This document shows, piece by piece, positions 1 through 9,920 of a stretch of 64,000 nucleotides of DNA. Each line of letters opens with the position of its first letter. The first letter of the stretch is position 1. Origin of the DNA: Chrysemys picta bellii (lineage: Eukaryota > Chordata > Testudines > Emydidae); the NCBI RefSeq assembly GCF_011386835.1, contig NC_088799.1, positions 76,217,302 through 76,281,301 of the forward strand, written 5' to 3'. Below the pieces are notes generated by a model. That model made no database searches, was not told the origin of the DNA, and saw only the letters and a list, made by a program, of their open reading frames with translations. Position numbers and translations under genes: made by a program.

Positions 1-459
1 ATGTTCGCTATAACTGAGCATTTTAGCTATAGTCACCCTCTAGACCCAGATCCTGTGCTCCACTTAGGACTAAATCAAGAATTACCTCTTCCTTTGTGAA
101 TTCAGGACAAGCTGCTCCAAGAAGCAGTCATTAATGGTGTCTAGAAATTTTATTTCTGCATCCCTTCCAAAGGTGACATACACTCAGTCAATATGAAGGT
201 AGTTGAAATCCCCCATTATTACTGCATTTTCTGCCTTTGCAGCCTCTCTAATCTCCCTAAGCATTTCATAGTCAGGGGGTTGGTAGTATATTCCTACTGC
301 TTTACTCTTATTCAAGCATGGGATTTCTCTCCATAGAGATTCTATAGTACATTTAATTCATTCATTTAAGATTTTTACTTTATTTGCCTTGACTCCTTTC
401 ACATATAGTGATACACCCACATCCGTGCAACCTACTCTCGTTCTCATTCTCATTCCTAT
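1..459 (-). mobile_element. CR1/L2-clade LINE, endonuclease domain (C-terminal part)
   Basis: Read on the minus strand, the stretch gives VGIYYQPP, then MGDFNYLHID, then LDLVLSGAQDLG. These match the apurinic-endonuclease domain of CR1-like LINEs (the GDFN block and the later LDLVLT block). The frame is broken by stops and small shifts, so it is a fossil. It is the continuation of the fragment at 3326-3702; a hAT element (460-3317) sits between them. The LINE runs off the window start, so its reverse transcriptase would lie to the left. Confidence 0.8.
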
Positions 460-937
460 TAGGGCTGTCACGCGATTAAAAAAATTAATCGTGATTAATC
501 GCGCAATTAATCACGCTGTTAAACAAGAATAGAATACCATTTATTTAAATATTTTGTATGTTTTCTACATTTTCAACTATATTGATTTCAATTACAACAA
601 AATACAAAGTGTACAGTGCTCACTTTATATTTATTTTTTATTACAAATATTTGCACTGTAAAAAAAAAAGAAATAGTATTTTTCAATTCCCCCATTGCAA
701 GTACTGTAGTGCAATCTCTTTATCATGAAAGTTGAATTTACAAATGTAGAATATGTAAAAACAAACCTGCATTCAAAACTAAAACAATGTAAAACTTTAG
801 AGTCTACAAGTCCACTCAGTCCTACTTCTTGTTTAGCCAATCATGAAGACAAACAAGTTTGTTTAGATTTTCAGGAGATAATGCTGCCCACTTCTTTGTT
901 ACAATGTCACCTGAAAGTGAGAACAGGCATTCACGTG

Positions 938-1192
938 CAGGGCCGGTTCCAGGCACCAGCTCAGCAAGCAGGTGCTTAGGGCGGCCAACGAAGGGGGGTG
1001 GCACATCTGGCTCTTCGGCGGCAATTCAGTGGCGGGTCCCTCACTCCCTCTCCGAGTGAAGGACCTGCCACTGAATTGCTGCCGAAGAATGAAGCGGCGG
1101 CAGTAGAGCTGCTGCCAAAGTGCCGCAGATCGCAATCGCTTTTTTTTTTTTTTTTGCTGCTTGGGGCGGCAAAAACCCTGGAGCTGGCCCTG
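938..1192. mobile_element. hAT-like MITE (CAGGGCCGG family), copy 1
   Basis: The 255-bp insert begins CAGGGCCGGTTCCAGG and ends GAGCTGGCCCTG. It is flanked by perfect 8-bp duplications TTCACGTG (930-937 and 1193-1200). It is GC-rich with a poly-T run near its right end and interrupts the hAT transposase remnant. A second copy is at 5351-5580. Confidence 0.9.
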
Positions 1193-1576
1193 TTCACGTG
1201 GTGGTACTGTTGTAGCCAGCATCACAAGATATTTACATGCCAAATGTCCTAAAGATTCATATGTCCTTTCATGCTTCAATCACCGTTCCAGAGGACATGC
1301 GTCTATGCTGATGATAGGTTCTGCTCAATAACGATCCAAAGCAGTGCGGACCGGCGCATGTTCATTTTCATCATCTGAGTCAGATGCCACCAGAAGAAGG
1401 TTGATTTTCTTTTTTGGTGGTTTGGGTTCTGTAGTTTCCGCATAGGAGTGTTGCTCTTTTAATACTTCTGAAAGCAAGCTCCACACCTCATCCCTCTCAG
1501 ATTTTGGAAGGCACTTCAGATTCTTAAACCTTGGGTTGAGTGCAGTAGCTAGCTTTAGAAATCTCACATTAGTACC

Positions 1577-2300
1577 TGTGATGCGGCGTCTGCCCCACAC
1601 TAGCCCATAAAGGGTTAATAGAACCCTAGGGTGGCTGTGCAATGGGCAGCCAATTGGAGAGGACCCTAAGGAGGCTGTGCAGGGGATAGCCTATTGGAGA
1701 GGGGCTGCAGGGAGCAGCCAGTCAGGACTAGGCAAACCCATATAAGAAGAGCCGGAGGGCAGATCAGGTCAGTCACTCCTTGGAGCTTGACAAGGGAGGA
1801 GGTCTGGCTGCCTTGCAGGCGGAACACAGCTAACACATTGGTCAGGACAGTGCTAGGCAGGATCAGGGGAGCAAGAGCAAGCTTCCGGCTGACTGCTGGC
1901 ATGCTGAGGCCCTAAGACAAAGACAAAGAAAGTGCTGGGGCTGCGGGGAAGTAGCCCAGGAAAGTAGACTGCGGGATTGTAGGGGACGCAACACGTGGCT
2001 GCCATCTACAGGGTCCCTGGGCCGGGACCCAGAGTAGTGGGCGGGCCTGGGTTCCTCCACTTTCCCCCAATTGCCACCGAGGAAGTGGCTGGACAGTGGT
2101 TGGACAGTGGACTGCCGTTCCACCAGAAAGTGGGGGAGAACTGAGTGTGACACAGCTGAAGAGGATGCCGCAGTCTTTGGGATGACACAGGTCTAGGACT
2201 GGAGGTGATGGTGGGCAAGACAGCACCAGAAGAGGGCGCACTGGCTAGCAGAGCTGATCCCTGGGACATCCAGCAGGAGACTCCACAGTGGTGAGTCACA
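1577..2300 (+). mobile_element. Solo LTR of a retrovirus-like or LTR retrotransposon
   Basis: The 724-bp insert starts TGTGATGCGG and ends GTGAGTCACA, so it has TG...CA ends with the short inverted repeat TGTGA/TCACA. Perfect 5-bp duplications GTACC flank it (1572-1576, 2301-2305). It splits the hAT coding remnant cleanly. No gag, pol or env is present, which fits recombination between two LTRs leaving one. The family is not recognised. Confidence 0.85.
1739..1746 (+). promoter_or_regulatory. TATA box of the solo LTR
   Basis: CATATAAG lies about 160 bp into the LTR, downstream of two repeats of a CAATTGGAGAG/TATTGGAGAG type that look like CCAAT-box copies. This places the LTR on the plus strand. 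Activity is inferred only from the motif. Confidence 0.5.
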
Positions 2301-3122
2301 GTACCTTCTTTGCGTTTTGTCAAACCTGCAGTGAAAGTATTCTTAAAACAAACAACATGTCCTGGGTCATCATCCGAGACTGCTATAACGTGAAATATAT
2401 GGCAGAATGCAGGTAAAATAGAGCAGACATACAATTCTCCCCCAAAGAGTTCAGTCACAAATTTAATTAACACATTATTTTTTTAACAAGCATCATCAGC
2501 ATGGAAGCATGTCCTCTGAAATGGTGGCTGAAGCATGAAGGGGTATATGAATGTTTAGCATATCTGGCATGTAAATACCTTGCAATGCTGGCTACAAAAG
2601 TGCGAACACCTGTTCTCACTTTCAAGTGACATTGTAAATAATAAGCAGGCAGCATTATGTCCCGTAAAGATAAACAAACTTGTTTGTCTTCACAATTGGC
2701 TGAACAAGAAGTAGGACTGAGTGCACTTGTAGGCTCTAAAGTTTTACATTGTTTTGTTTTTGAGTGCAGTTATGTAAAAAAAAAATCTACTTTTGTAAAT
2801 TGCACTTTAATGATAAAGAGATTGCACTACAGTACTTGTATTAAGTGAATTGAAAAATACTATTTTTTTGTTTATCATTTTTAGGGTGCAAATATTAGTC
2901 ATCAAAAATAATAATATAAAGTGAGCACTGTATACTGTGTATTCTGTGTTGTAATTGAAATCAATAAATTTAAAAATGTAGAAAAATATAAAAAAATATT
3001 TAATATATTTCACTTGGTATTCTATTGCTTAACAGTGCAATTAAAACTGCGATTAATCACAATTAATTTTTATAATCGCGATTAATTTTTTGAGTTAATC
3101 ACATGAGTTAACTATGATTAAT

Positions 3123-3296
3123 CAAAAACAACAAGGAGTCTGGTGGCACCTTAAAGACTAACAGATTTATTTGGGCATAAGCTTTCGTGGGTAAAAACCT
3201 CACTTCTTCGGATGCATAGAGTGAAAGTTACAGATGCAGGCATTATATACTGACACATGGAGAGCAGGGAGTTACTTCACAAGTGGAGAACCAGTG
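3123..3296. mobile_element. Penelope-like element arm fragment
   Basis: The insert contains the conserved TGGCACCTTAAAGACTAACA and GGGCATAAGCTTTCGTGGG blocks that also end the Penelope-like element at 36071-37279. It is flanked by 10-bp direct repeats TATGATTAAT (3113-3122 and 3297-3306), showing a separate insertion into the right arm of the hAT element. Confidence 0.85.
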
Positions 3297-3325
3297 TATG
3301 ATTAATTGACAGCCCTAATACCTAT

Positions 3326-3702
3326 ATATTTTGTACCCTGATCTTATCATGTCCCATTGATTATATTCACCAGCTTCCTCTATGCCAATTATATCAATAT
3401 CCTCATTTAATGTCAGGCATTCTAATTCACCTAGCTTAGTATTTGGATAACTACCATTTATATAGAAACACCTATACATTTTGTCAATATGCAGTTGCTT
3501 GCCTTCACGTGTTATATGTAAGTGGGACTCGTTTACATTTGATTATTCCTCACTAGCTCCTACCTGTACTTTACTTTCTTTCTTATCCTCTTTATTAGGA
3601 TAGGGTGTCCCCCCATTAATAAATTCATCCCTAAGGGATGTTTCCACCCAAACTGAGTGCTCTTCTGCACCTGTCAGCTTTCCCCCAGTCCTTAGTTTAA
3701 AA
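3326..3702 (-). mobile_element. CR1/L2-clade LINE, endonuclease N-terminal part and upstream linker
   Basis: The minus strand gives MYRCFYINGSYPNTKLGELE and then DIDIIGI, the opening of the LINE endonuclease fold (the usual pattern is YINARS..NK..EL...DIDIIGITE). The reading continues across the hAT insertion into the minus-strand frame that ends near 360. Upstream (3543-3695) is an open linker containing GGTPYPNKEDKKE. Together with 1-459 and 5736-6345 it is one dismembered LINE. Confidence 0.8.
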
Positions 3703-4975
3703 ATCATAGAATCATAGAACTGGAAGAGACCTCGAGAGGTCATCTAGTCCAGTCCCCTGCACTCAAGGCAGGACTAAGTATTATCTAGACCAGTGGTTCC
3801 CAAACTTGTTCCACCGCTTGTGCAGGAAAAGCCCCTGGCAGCCAAGGCCGGTTTGTTTACCTGCCACGTCCGCAGGTTTGGCCGCTCATGGATCCCAGTG
3901 GTCGCGGTTCGCTGCTCCAGGCCAATGGGAGCTGCTGGAAGCGGCGTGGGCCGAGGGACATACTGGCCGCCGCTTCCAGCAGTTCCCATTGGCCTGGAGC
4001 AGCGAACCGCGGCCACAGAGAGCCGCGATCGGCCGAACCTGCGGATGTGGCAGGTAACCAAACCAGCCCGGCCCGCCAGGGGCTTTCCCTGCACAAGCAG
4101 CAGAACAAGTTTGGGAACCACTGATCTAGACCATCCCTGACAGGTGTTTGTCCAACCTGCTCTTAAAAATCCTCAATGATGGAGATTCCACAAACCTGGC
4201 AATTTATTCCAGTGCTTAACCACTCTGACAGTTAGGAAGTTTTTCCTAATGTCCAACCTAAACCACACTTGCTGCAATTTAAGCCAATTGCTTCTTGTCC
4301 TTTCCTCAGAGGCTAAGAAGAATAATTTTTCTCCCTCCTCCTTGTAATAATTTTTCTCCCTCCTCCTTGTAACAACTTTTATGTACTTGAAAACTATTAT
4401 GTCCCCTCTCAATCTTCTCATCTCCTGACTAAACAAACCCAATTTTTTCAATCTTCCCTCATAGGTCATGTTTTCTAGACCTTTAATCATTTTTGTTGCT
4501 CTTCTCTGGACTTTCTCCAATTTGTCCACATCTTTCCTGAAATGTGGTGCCCAGAACTGTACACAATACTCCAGTTGAGGCCTAATCAGCGTGGAGTAGA
4601 GCGAAAGAATTACTTATTGTGTCTTGCTTACAATACTCCTGCTAATACACCCCAGAATGATGTTTGCTTTTTTGCAACAGCGTTGCACTGTTGACTCATA
4701 TTTAGCTTGTGATCCATCATGACCCCCAGATCCCTTTCCGCAGTACTCCTTCCTAGGCAGTTATTTCCCATTTTGTATGTGTGCAACTGATTGTTCCTTC
4801 CTAAGTGGAGTTGCATATTTCCTTATTGAATTTCATCCTATTTACTTCAAACCATTTCTCCAGTTTCTCCAGATCTTTTTGAATTTTAATCCTATCCTCC
4901 AAAGCACTTCAACCCCTCCCAGCTTGGTATCATCCGCAAACTTTATAAGTGTACTCTCCATGCCATTATCTAAAT
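3703..4975 (-). mobile_element. CR1 LINE, 3' half (reverse transcriptase and 3' UTR)
   Basis: The 3' end is at the left, with the CR1 octamer repeat seen as ATCATAGAATCATAGAA and the GACCTCGAGAGGTCATCTAGTCC block. On the minus strand, 4842-5042 contains ESTLIKFADDTKLGG, the catalytic FADD box of the reverse transcriptase. 4628-4816 contains STAERDLGVMMDHKLN, and 4173-4529 contains the C-terminal VQRRATKMIKGLENMTYE. Frames are broken between these blocks. The copy inserted into the older LINE and was itself hit by the MITE at 3791-4123. Its 5' end is truncated near 4975. Confidence 0.88.
3791..4123. mobile_element. Palindromic hAT MITE (CAGTGGTTCCCAAAC family)
   Basis: The 333-bp insert starts CAGTGGTTCCCAAACTTG and ends with its inverse. 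It is flanked by perfect 8-bp duplications ATCTAGAC (3783-3790, 4124-4131). The two halves are near-complete inverted repeats around about 3957, so it would fold into one long hairpin. For that reason both strands show similar spurious open frames. Confidence 0.92.
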
Positions 4976-5350
4976 CAATTCCTGGCCAATGGGAGTTGCG
5001 GAGCTTAGGGCGGAGGCAGCGCACAGAGCTGTCTGGCCACACCTCTGTCTAGGAGCTGAAGGAGGGGGATGTTGACACTTCAGGGAGGTGTGGAGCCAGG
5101 TAGGGAGCTTTCCAGCCCCGCCAACTCCCCCACCCCTCCAAGTGCCAGCGGGGGTCCTTGGTCATGTGCCAGCGCCCGCCCCTCAGCACCAGCAGAGGTC
5201 CCGGGCCACGCACTGCCACCCGCCTTCCCTCTAACTCCCGTGGCGCACCCAGGCTGTGCCCTTCTGCAGCGCACCCGGGCCGCTGCCCCCACCCCCTTCC
5301 CCATGGCGCCCCCGGGCCACCCCTCCCCCTTCCCTGTGGTGCCCCTTGGG
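4976..5350. repeat. GC-rich interspersed sequence, class unknown
   Basis: Between the truncated CR1 and the second GGGCCGG MITE lies GC-rich DNA starting CCTGGCCAATGGGAG. It looks repeat-derived by composition, and open frames on both strands are composition artefacts. I cannot assign it to a family. 5343-5350 (CCCTTGGG) is the left target duplication of the next MITE. Confidence 0.35.
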
Positions 5351-5580
5351 CAGGGCCGGCTCCAGGCATCAGCTTGTCAAGCAGGTGCTTGGGGCGGCCG
5401 CTCTGGAGAGGGGTGGCACGTTCAGGTATTCGGCGGCAATTCGGCGGACGGTCCCTCACTCCGCCTGGGAGCGAAGGACCTCCCGCCGAATTGCCGCCAC
5501 AGATCACGATCGCGGCTTTTTTGTTTGTTTGTTTGTTTGTTTTGGCTGCTTGGGGCGGCCAAAACCCTGAGCCGGCCCTG
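5351..5580. mobile_element. hAT-like MITE (CAGGGCCGG family), copy 2
   Basis: The 230-bp insert starts CAGGGCCGGCTCCAGG and ends GAGCCGGCCCTG. It is flanked by perfect 8-bp duplications CCCTTGGG (5343-5350, 5581-5588). The body matches copy 1 (938-1192), with a TTTG-repeat in place of the poly-T run. Confidence 0.92.
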
Positions 5581-5594
5581 CCCTTGGGTGCCAC

Positions 5595-5735
5595 GCCGCA
5601 GCGCTCCCCCAAATATTTAGTCAGGTGTATATAGTAAAAGTCATGGACAAGTCACGGACTGGGAATTTTTGTTTACTGCCCGTGACCTGTCCATGACTTT
5701 TATTAAAAATACCCGTGACTAAAACATAGCCTTAA
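5595..5735. repeat. Inverted-repeat element (AAAGTCATGGACA type)
   Basis: AAAAGTCATGGACAAGTCACGG (5637-5658) is followed after a short loop by its inverse CCGTGACCTGTCCATGACTTTT (5680-5701). The outer part continues to GACTAAAACATAGCC before TTA at 5734. It looks like the end of an unclassified DNA transposon with hairpin ends; the other end was not identified. Confidence 0.5.
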
Positions 5736-6345
5736 CCATGACCAGCTCCTCACCTGCACTGCACATATGTCTGAGTCTACATAGCTAGTGACATCTGCAG
5801 GCTTCACTCCCAGCAAGCAATTAACTATGTGGTTCTCCTGGTCATCACAAACCCAGATGCCTATATTTCTAATAATCAAATCCACTATTACTATTACTTG
5901 GCTCTTCCTAGTAACCTCAGCTCCATCCCCTGGAAGGATATCCTCAGTGCAAGAGGATTCCATGACATCATCCGAAAGGAGGGTCCCAACTATAGGAAAC
6001 TGAAAACTATAGGATAGTTTCTCTCTGCTCCAGGCTGATGCTCTCCTTCCCTGAGACTTTCATCCTCCTTAACAGCACGGAGACTGTCAGAGTTGGGGTG
6101 GGACCACTCTATTGTGTTCCTGAAAGTCTCATCTATGTACCTCTGTCTCCTTAGCTCCTCCAATTAAGCCACTCTGGCCACATGAGCCATACTGTGTCTC
6201 TGAGGGCCAAGAGCAGCTTGCACTGCGTGCACGCGTATGCCACCTTCCCATGAAGTAAGTAATCATACATGCTGCATTCAGTGCAATAAACTGGATAGCC
6301 ACCACTCTGCTGCTGGACTCATGCATGCATTCTTTTTACCCTTGT
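5736..6345 (-). mobile_element. LINE ORF1 remnant with esterase-like domain
   Basis: Minus-strand reading gives KSQVIVIVDLIIRNIG and CLLGVKPADVTSYV. This resembles the SGNH-esterase ORF1 domain of CR1/L3-type LINEs (usual pattern VLVVGDSLLRG...CLPGA). Upstream is a cysteine-bearing stretch with ACTQCKLLLALRD, like the N-terminal part of such ORF1 proteins. Multiple stops and shifts make it non-coding. Position and strand fit it being the 5' part of the LINE whose endonuclease lies at 3326-3702 and 1-459. Confidence 0.65.
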
Positions 6346-6870
6346 AGAGTTTTTGTTTTTTTTGGGGGGAGGGTGCGCGGAGACTTCAATAGAGCTATGC
6401 TAATTTACCCAAACTGACGATCTGGCCCCTGTATCTTCCACAGTGGAAAGACTCTAGCTTTCCCTCCTTACTTTTTCAGGGAGCTTCTTTAGGTCTATGC
6501 AGACATAGAAATACCTATTTTTTTCATTAACAGTCACCAGAGGGGCACACCACTCTTAGTTCACTGATGTGTTCTATTATATGATTCTTTTACACCCCAT
6601 TCAATTCTTCCTTCACTTTTGGACACAGTGGGATTGGCACTTTACAATGTGTGTTGAGTCCATAGGATACGGATGTCTCTTTCAATAGAATCTGCCCTTC
6701 AAGCAGGACATTTTCACTGAGCACTATTTCAACATCCTCTATGAGTTTTGCAAGTCTACTTTCAATAGTACTGGTTCCATCTAGAAGGCTATATACAGTG
6801 GACAAAGATATTAAACACATTCTACTTGTCTGTGTATCTAGTGCGGAATTAGAATGACCCAGCAGCATAA

Positions 6871-6998
6871 TGCCAGGTTTCAATGGTAGCCGTGTTAGTC
6901 TGTATCAGCAAAAAAAAACCGAGGAGTTCTTGTGGCACCTTAGAGACTAACAAATTTGTTAGTCTCTAAGGTGCCACAAGGACTCCTTGTTTTTTTTC
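6871..6998. mobile_element. Short palindromic Penelope-like insertion
   Basis: The insert has GTTAGTCTGTATCAGCAAAA and then TGTGGCACCTTAGAGACTAA, directly followed by the inverse of the latter, so the centre is a perfect-looking palindrome. Direct repeats CCCAGCAGCATAA (6858-6870, 6999-7011) flank it. It is a minimal two-arm Penelope product with no coding part. Confidence 0.85.
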
Positions 6999-7130
6999 CC
7001 CAGCAGCATAAATGTTCCTTTGGACTATTAAATGCTATCCCAGGCTGCTCCAGTCTCTATAAACGACTTTTTACAAATCAGTCACTCTGCCCTGAATCAT
7101 TTTTCAGTTTAAAAGCACTGTTGCAAAACT

Positions 7131-7337
7131 TTAGATTAACAGTTCATGCTTGTGTGTGAATGGTGTCTTTGGACAAGAGTTTGCAGGAAATAAGCATTTA
7201 GTCACCCTTGCTTGGACTGTCTCCCTGATTTCTTTAATGTGACAGACACACTCCCAATGTCCTTTTATCTTACATTTCTTACACATGCTTCCACTGTCTG
7301 GGAGACGTTGTCTGCCCTGAGTTCTTCCTTGCCACAC
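7131..7337 (-). pseudogene. Gag zinc knuckle of the Gypsy remnant
   Basis: The frame contains CKKCKIKGHWECVC, a complete CX2CX4HX4C knuckle, preceded by GRTQGRQRLPDSGSM. This is the nucleocapsid-type RNA/DNA-binding motif of Ty3/Gypsy gag. The frame ends shortly after. It is a fragment, not a gene. Confidence 0.75.
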
Positions 7338-7364
7338 CTGACATATATTTCTTCCTAAGGACCT

Positions 7365-7440
7365 GAGGGTCTGATCTAAAGCCCATCAAAGCCAATGGAT
7401 CTCTTTCCATTCACTTTAGTAGGCTTTGGATCAGGCCCTC
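7365..7440. repeat. Hairpin MITE fragment (GGGTCTGATC family)
   Basis: GAGGGTCTGATCTAAAGCCC and its inverse GGCTTTGGATCAGGCCCTC bracket a short loop containing CCAATGG and CCATTCACTT. The pattern is a small, nearly self-complementary interspersed repeat inserted in the Gypsy gag remnant. Confidence 0.6.
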
Positions 7441-8165
7441 AAAGGCATTTTTTTAAATGCTGCTTTCAGCTTCCCCCATGGGAATTCTTGCACTGTTCTG
7501 CTGATGCTTTTTTCCTGGGTGACTGACATTTTCATTAACTCGTATTGCTATGCACCACCCATTCTTGTGCTAGCTCAGACATACCTGTAATTTTTCTGAA
7601 AGTGCCTTGTTTGATATGCTCACTACTAGATAATCTCTTATGCCATCTTCCTTAGTGATGCCAAAATCACCATGCTCTGCTTGTTCATATAGAGTCTTTA
7701 TAAAGGATTCCACCCTTTCTCTGGGTTTCTGCAACCATTGATACAAGCATGCTAGTTTACATACTATTCATTGGAATGAAATGCTTAAAGTTTTTAAGAG
7801 TAATGACCTTGTTATTATCTCATTCCTCAGCAAAGAGAAAATATTTACAAATCATTTTAACTTCAATCTCCAGTGCATAAATTGAAGATCTGACCTGAAT
7901 TTTGCCACAGTGATAAGCTTCACTGTGGTTCAGAACTCGGTGAAGTGCTCCTTCAAGCCATCTCATGGGCTTATTCACTGACATTCCTGTGAAGGGTGAA
8001 CTTTGGCATTTTCTCTCTCTCTTATTTTGCTGGTTCCAAAAGTCTTGACTTTTGACACCATGTCCTGTAAGAATGGAATGAGTTGGTGGTTTCGGATCAC
8101 CATTGGCACCCTTGGTAGCAATCTTAGTGAAGAGGCCAAAGTGCACTGGCATGTCTAGAAGTTTC

Positions 8166-9056
8166 AGACCCTCTCATCTATCCAGGGATGCTGGTACACC
8201 TTTGGTTTGAGAACACTGTCTCATGTGATGTATGTGTGATGTCATTAATGAAGTTAACATTTTTCTCTGTGTCTTCCTGGTCACACCTTTAAGTAGTTAA
8301 ATGTTCTTGTAGATTTCATGGCAGGTGATAACGTTCCAATTAAGGATTATGCTTGAATGCAGTTCAGTAGTTAGTTAAAATGACACCCACACTATTCATT
8401 TATATTTCTCATATATTTCATCTGGTAATAATTGTCCTGATAATCACTCTATAGGAATTATACCATATTTTATAAAATCCTATAAATATATAAATAAATA
8501 CAAATACATTATTACATGCAAATCTCAAGCACTTTATTTCATAGCTGTTATGACAAATATATGCAATGTTTGTTTAAGGTTCCATGTAATCATGAATGCC
8601 CTGTTTCAGTTTTATTGAAAAGGTGTTATGTAATGATATACATCAAGACATTTTATAATAAGGTATTTATTTACTCTAATAATGCAAATATAAAGTCAAT
8701 GCTGTAAGGACATGACAGTGTTGGCCTTTCGGCTATCATTAATGCTTTCTTATCATGTGACATTCATGGCTGTAGCATCTGCTCCATCTTACACAGCGCT
8801 TCTTGGAAAATGTTCTTTAAAAAAAAAACAGATTATAGCTGAGTTATTCCTTTGGGTCAGTCCTGACCTATTTTGTACCATTCTTTACTCTTTACTGCAG
8901 TCTCTTTTCTGCTCCCCATAACTCTTGAGGAGTTGAATGTGTCAGATCTGGAAGGGCAGAAATCTATCTTTGGTATGACAGAGCCACAAAACTTGTGCTA
9001 TGAAGAGAAAAAAAATCATGTTGCATTTTTTGTGGCTTACCAAAGAATAGACCCCG
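8166..9056. other. No recognisable feature
   Basis: AT-rich sequence. Short frames on the plus strand (8516-8707, 8712-8921, 8873-9088) show no domain, signal or repeat family I recognise and overlap freely. Confidence 0.5.
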
Positions 9057-9920
9057 TAGTGTTGCCAACCTCACAAGATCAAAAATAAGTCAGACCCTCA
9101 AGAATCATGAGATTGACCTAAAAAAATTTTTTTAAAGAAAGGAAACATTTTTTAGTCTGTCTTTTGACTTTTTAACTCTCCTCTGCCAATGTGTTTATGA
9201 TAATATCAGTTGAAAAGTCAACCTTTAATGCACACAAAAATGCACACCTCTCCCTGGCTATTCACATGGAGACTCCACCTACCCTTTCCTCATCCCTAAC
9301 ATAGGGAAAGTGCCATCTATTTCTTATCACTCTCTTGACCCCACAGCAACACTTCTCTGCTTCCTGCTGCCCCAGGACTTCTTTACCTTGGATCTAGCAG
9401 CCCCATTTCCCTATCTCCCCACTCTGCCTTCCACTGCCCCAGGGGTTCTCCTCTGCCCAGCTCTCGGATGAACTACTTCCCTGATTTTCCCACTCCTCTG
9501 CCTTCTGCTTCCCTGGGACACTCTTTGCTCTAGGGCCATACCTGAAGGTCAGGCTCAGTGTCAGGGCAGGTCTGTGTCCACAGCCCTGAAGCTCCTTCAC
9601 AGAGCTCTGCCCAGCCCTGGAAAACATGGCTTTGGAGGAGCTTCTTGTGTCATTTGAGAGCTCCTCCTGCAGACTCCAAAATCCCAGGACTCATGCTTTG
9701 TTTGCAATAGGTGCAATACTGTGCCACTGCCTTTTCCTGGCTGCTAGGAGGGGACTTCTTTTCCTGCACCTCATTCCCCTGCAATCCCTTAATCTGCCTG
9801 CTTGCTCCCTCTCACTCTCACCATCTACCTTTAAAAGAGTCTCTGCTGCTCCTCACAGTCCGAGTCCTGCCTAGCCTATTGAACCATACAGTGGCAGCCA
9901 TTTTGCCTGCTTGCATGGCT

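Larger units (their letters stand above)
822..2473 (-). pseudogene. hAT transposase C-terminal remnant
   Basis: Reading leftward from 2473, the coding remnant runs up to the solo LTR and resumes after it with RFLKLATALNPRFKNLKCLP and an acidic stretch. It continues to CPLEW followed by a stop where hAT proteins have a second tryptophan. After the MITE it ends in FSLSGDIVTKKWAALSP, the hAT C-terminal dimerisation region, and stops at DWLNKK. The N-terminal zinc finger and most of the RNase H-like core are absent. At least one in-frame stop and two insertions show it is dead. A second, inverted and more decayed copy of the same C-terminal segment lies on the plus strand at about 2490-2730. Confidence 0.8.
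460..3317. mobile_element. hAT transposon derivative with long inverted arms
   Basis: The ends are TAGGGCTGTCA and TGACAGCCCTA. The flanks ATTCCTAT (452-459) and ATACCTAT (3318-3325) match at 7 of 8, as expected for the 8-bp duplication of hAT elements. The left arm (460-937 plus 1201-1320) and right arm (about 2490-3122 plus 3297-3317) are inverted copies of each other. Both carry the 3' end of a hAT transposase gene, so the element has a foldback structure around a central coding remnant. It was later hit by a MITE (938-1192), a solo LTR (1577-2300) and a Penelope fragment (3123-3296). It cannot encode a working transposase. Confidence 0.88.
6370..8165 (-). mobile_element. Ty3/Gypsy-like retrotransposon gag-pol remnant
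   Basis: On the minus strand the order is gag-like (7820-8152), a zinc knuckle (7131-7337), a degraded protease region, then the start of reverse transcriptase. The pol part shows KVPIPLCPKVKEEL (6590-6883 frame). After a frame change it shows VCIDLKKLPE and TVEDT, matching the early RT blocks of Ty3/Gypsy proteins. LTRs, most of RT, RNase H and integrase are not seen. Stops and shifts are frequent, so it is an old fossil. It is interrupted by a Penelope fragment at 6871-6998 and a hairpin at 7365-7440. Confidence 0.7.

Noticed and set aside
1577..2300. Full endogenous retrovirus
   Set aside because: Only one LTR is present between the 5-bp duplications, with no internal genes.
3774..4140. 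Matching open frames on both strands
   Set aside because: They arise from the palindromic MITE and mirror each other.
5049..5634. Several GC-rich frames of 100-190 codons on both strands
   Set aside because: They cross MITE borders and target duplications and have low-complexity Pro/Arg/Ala composition.
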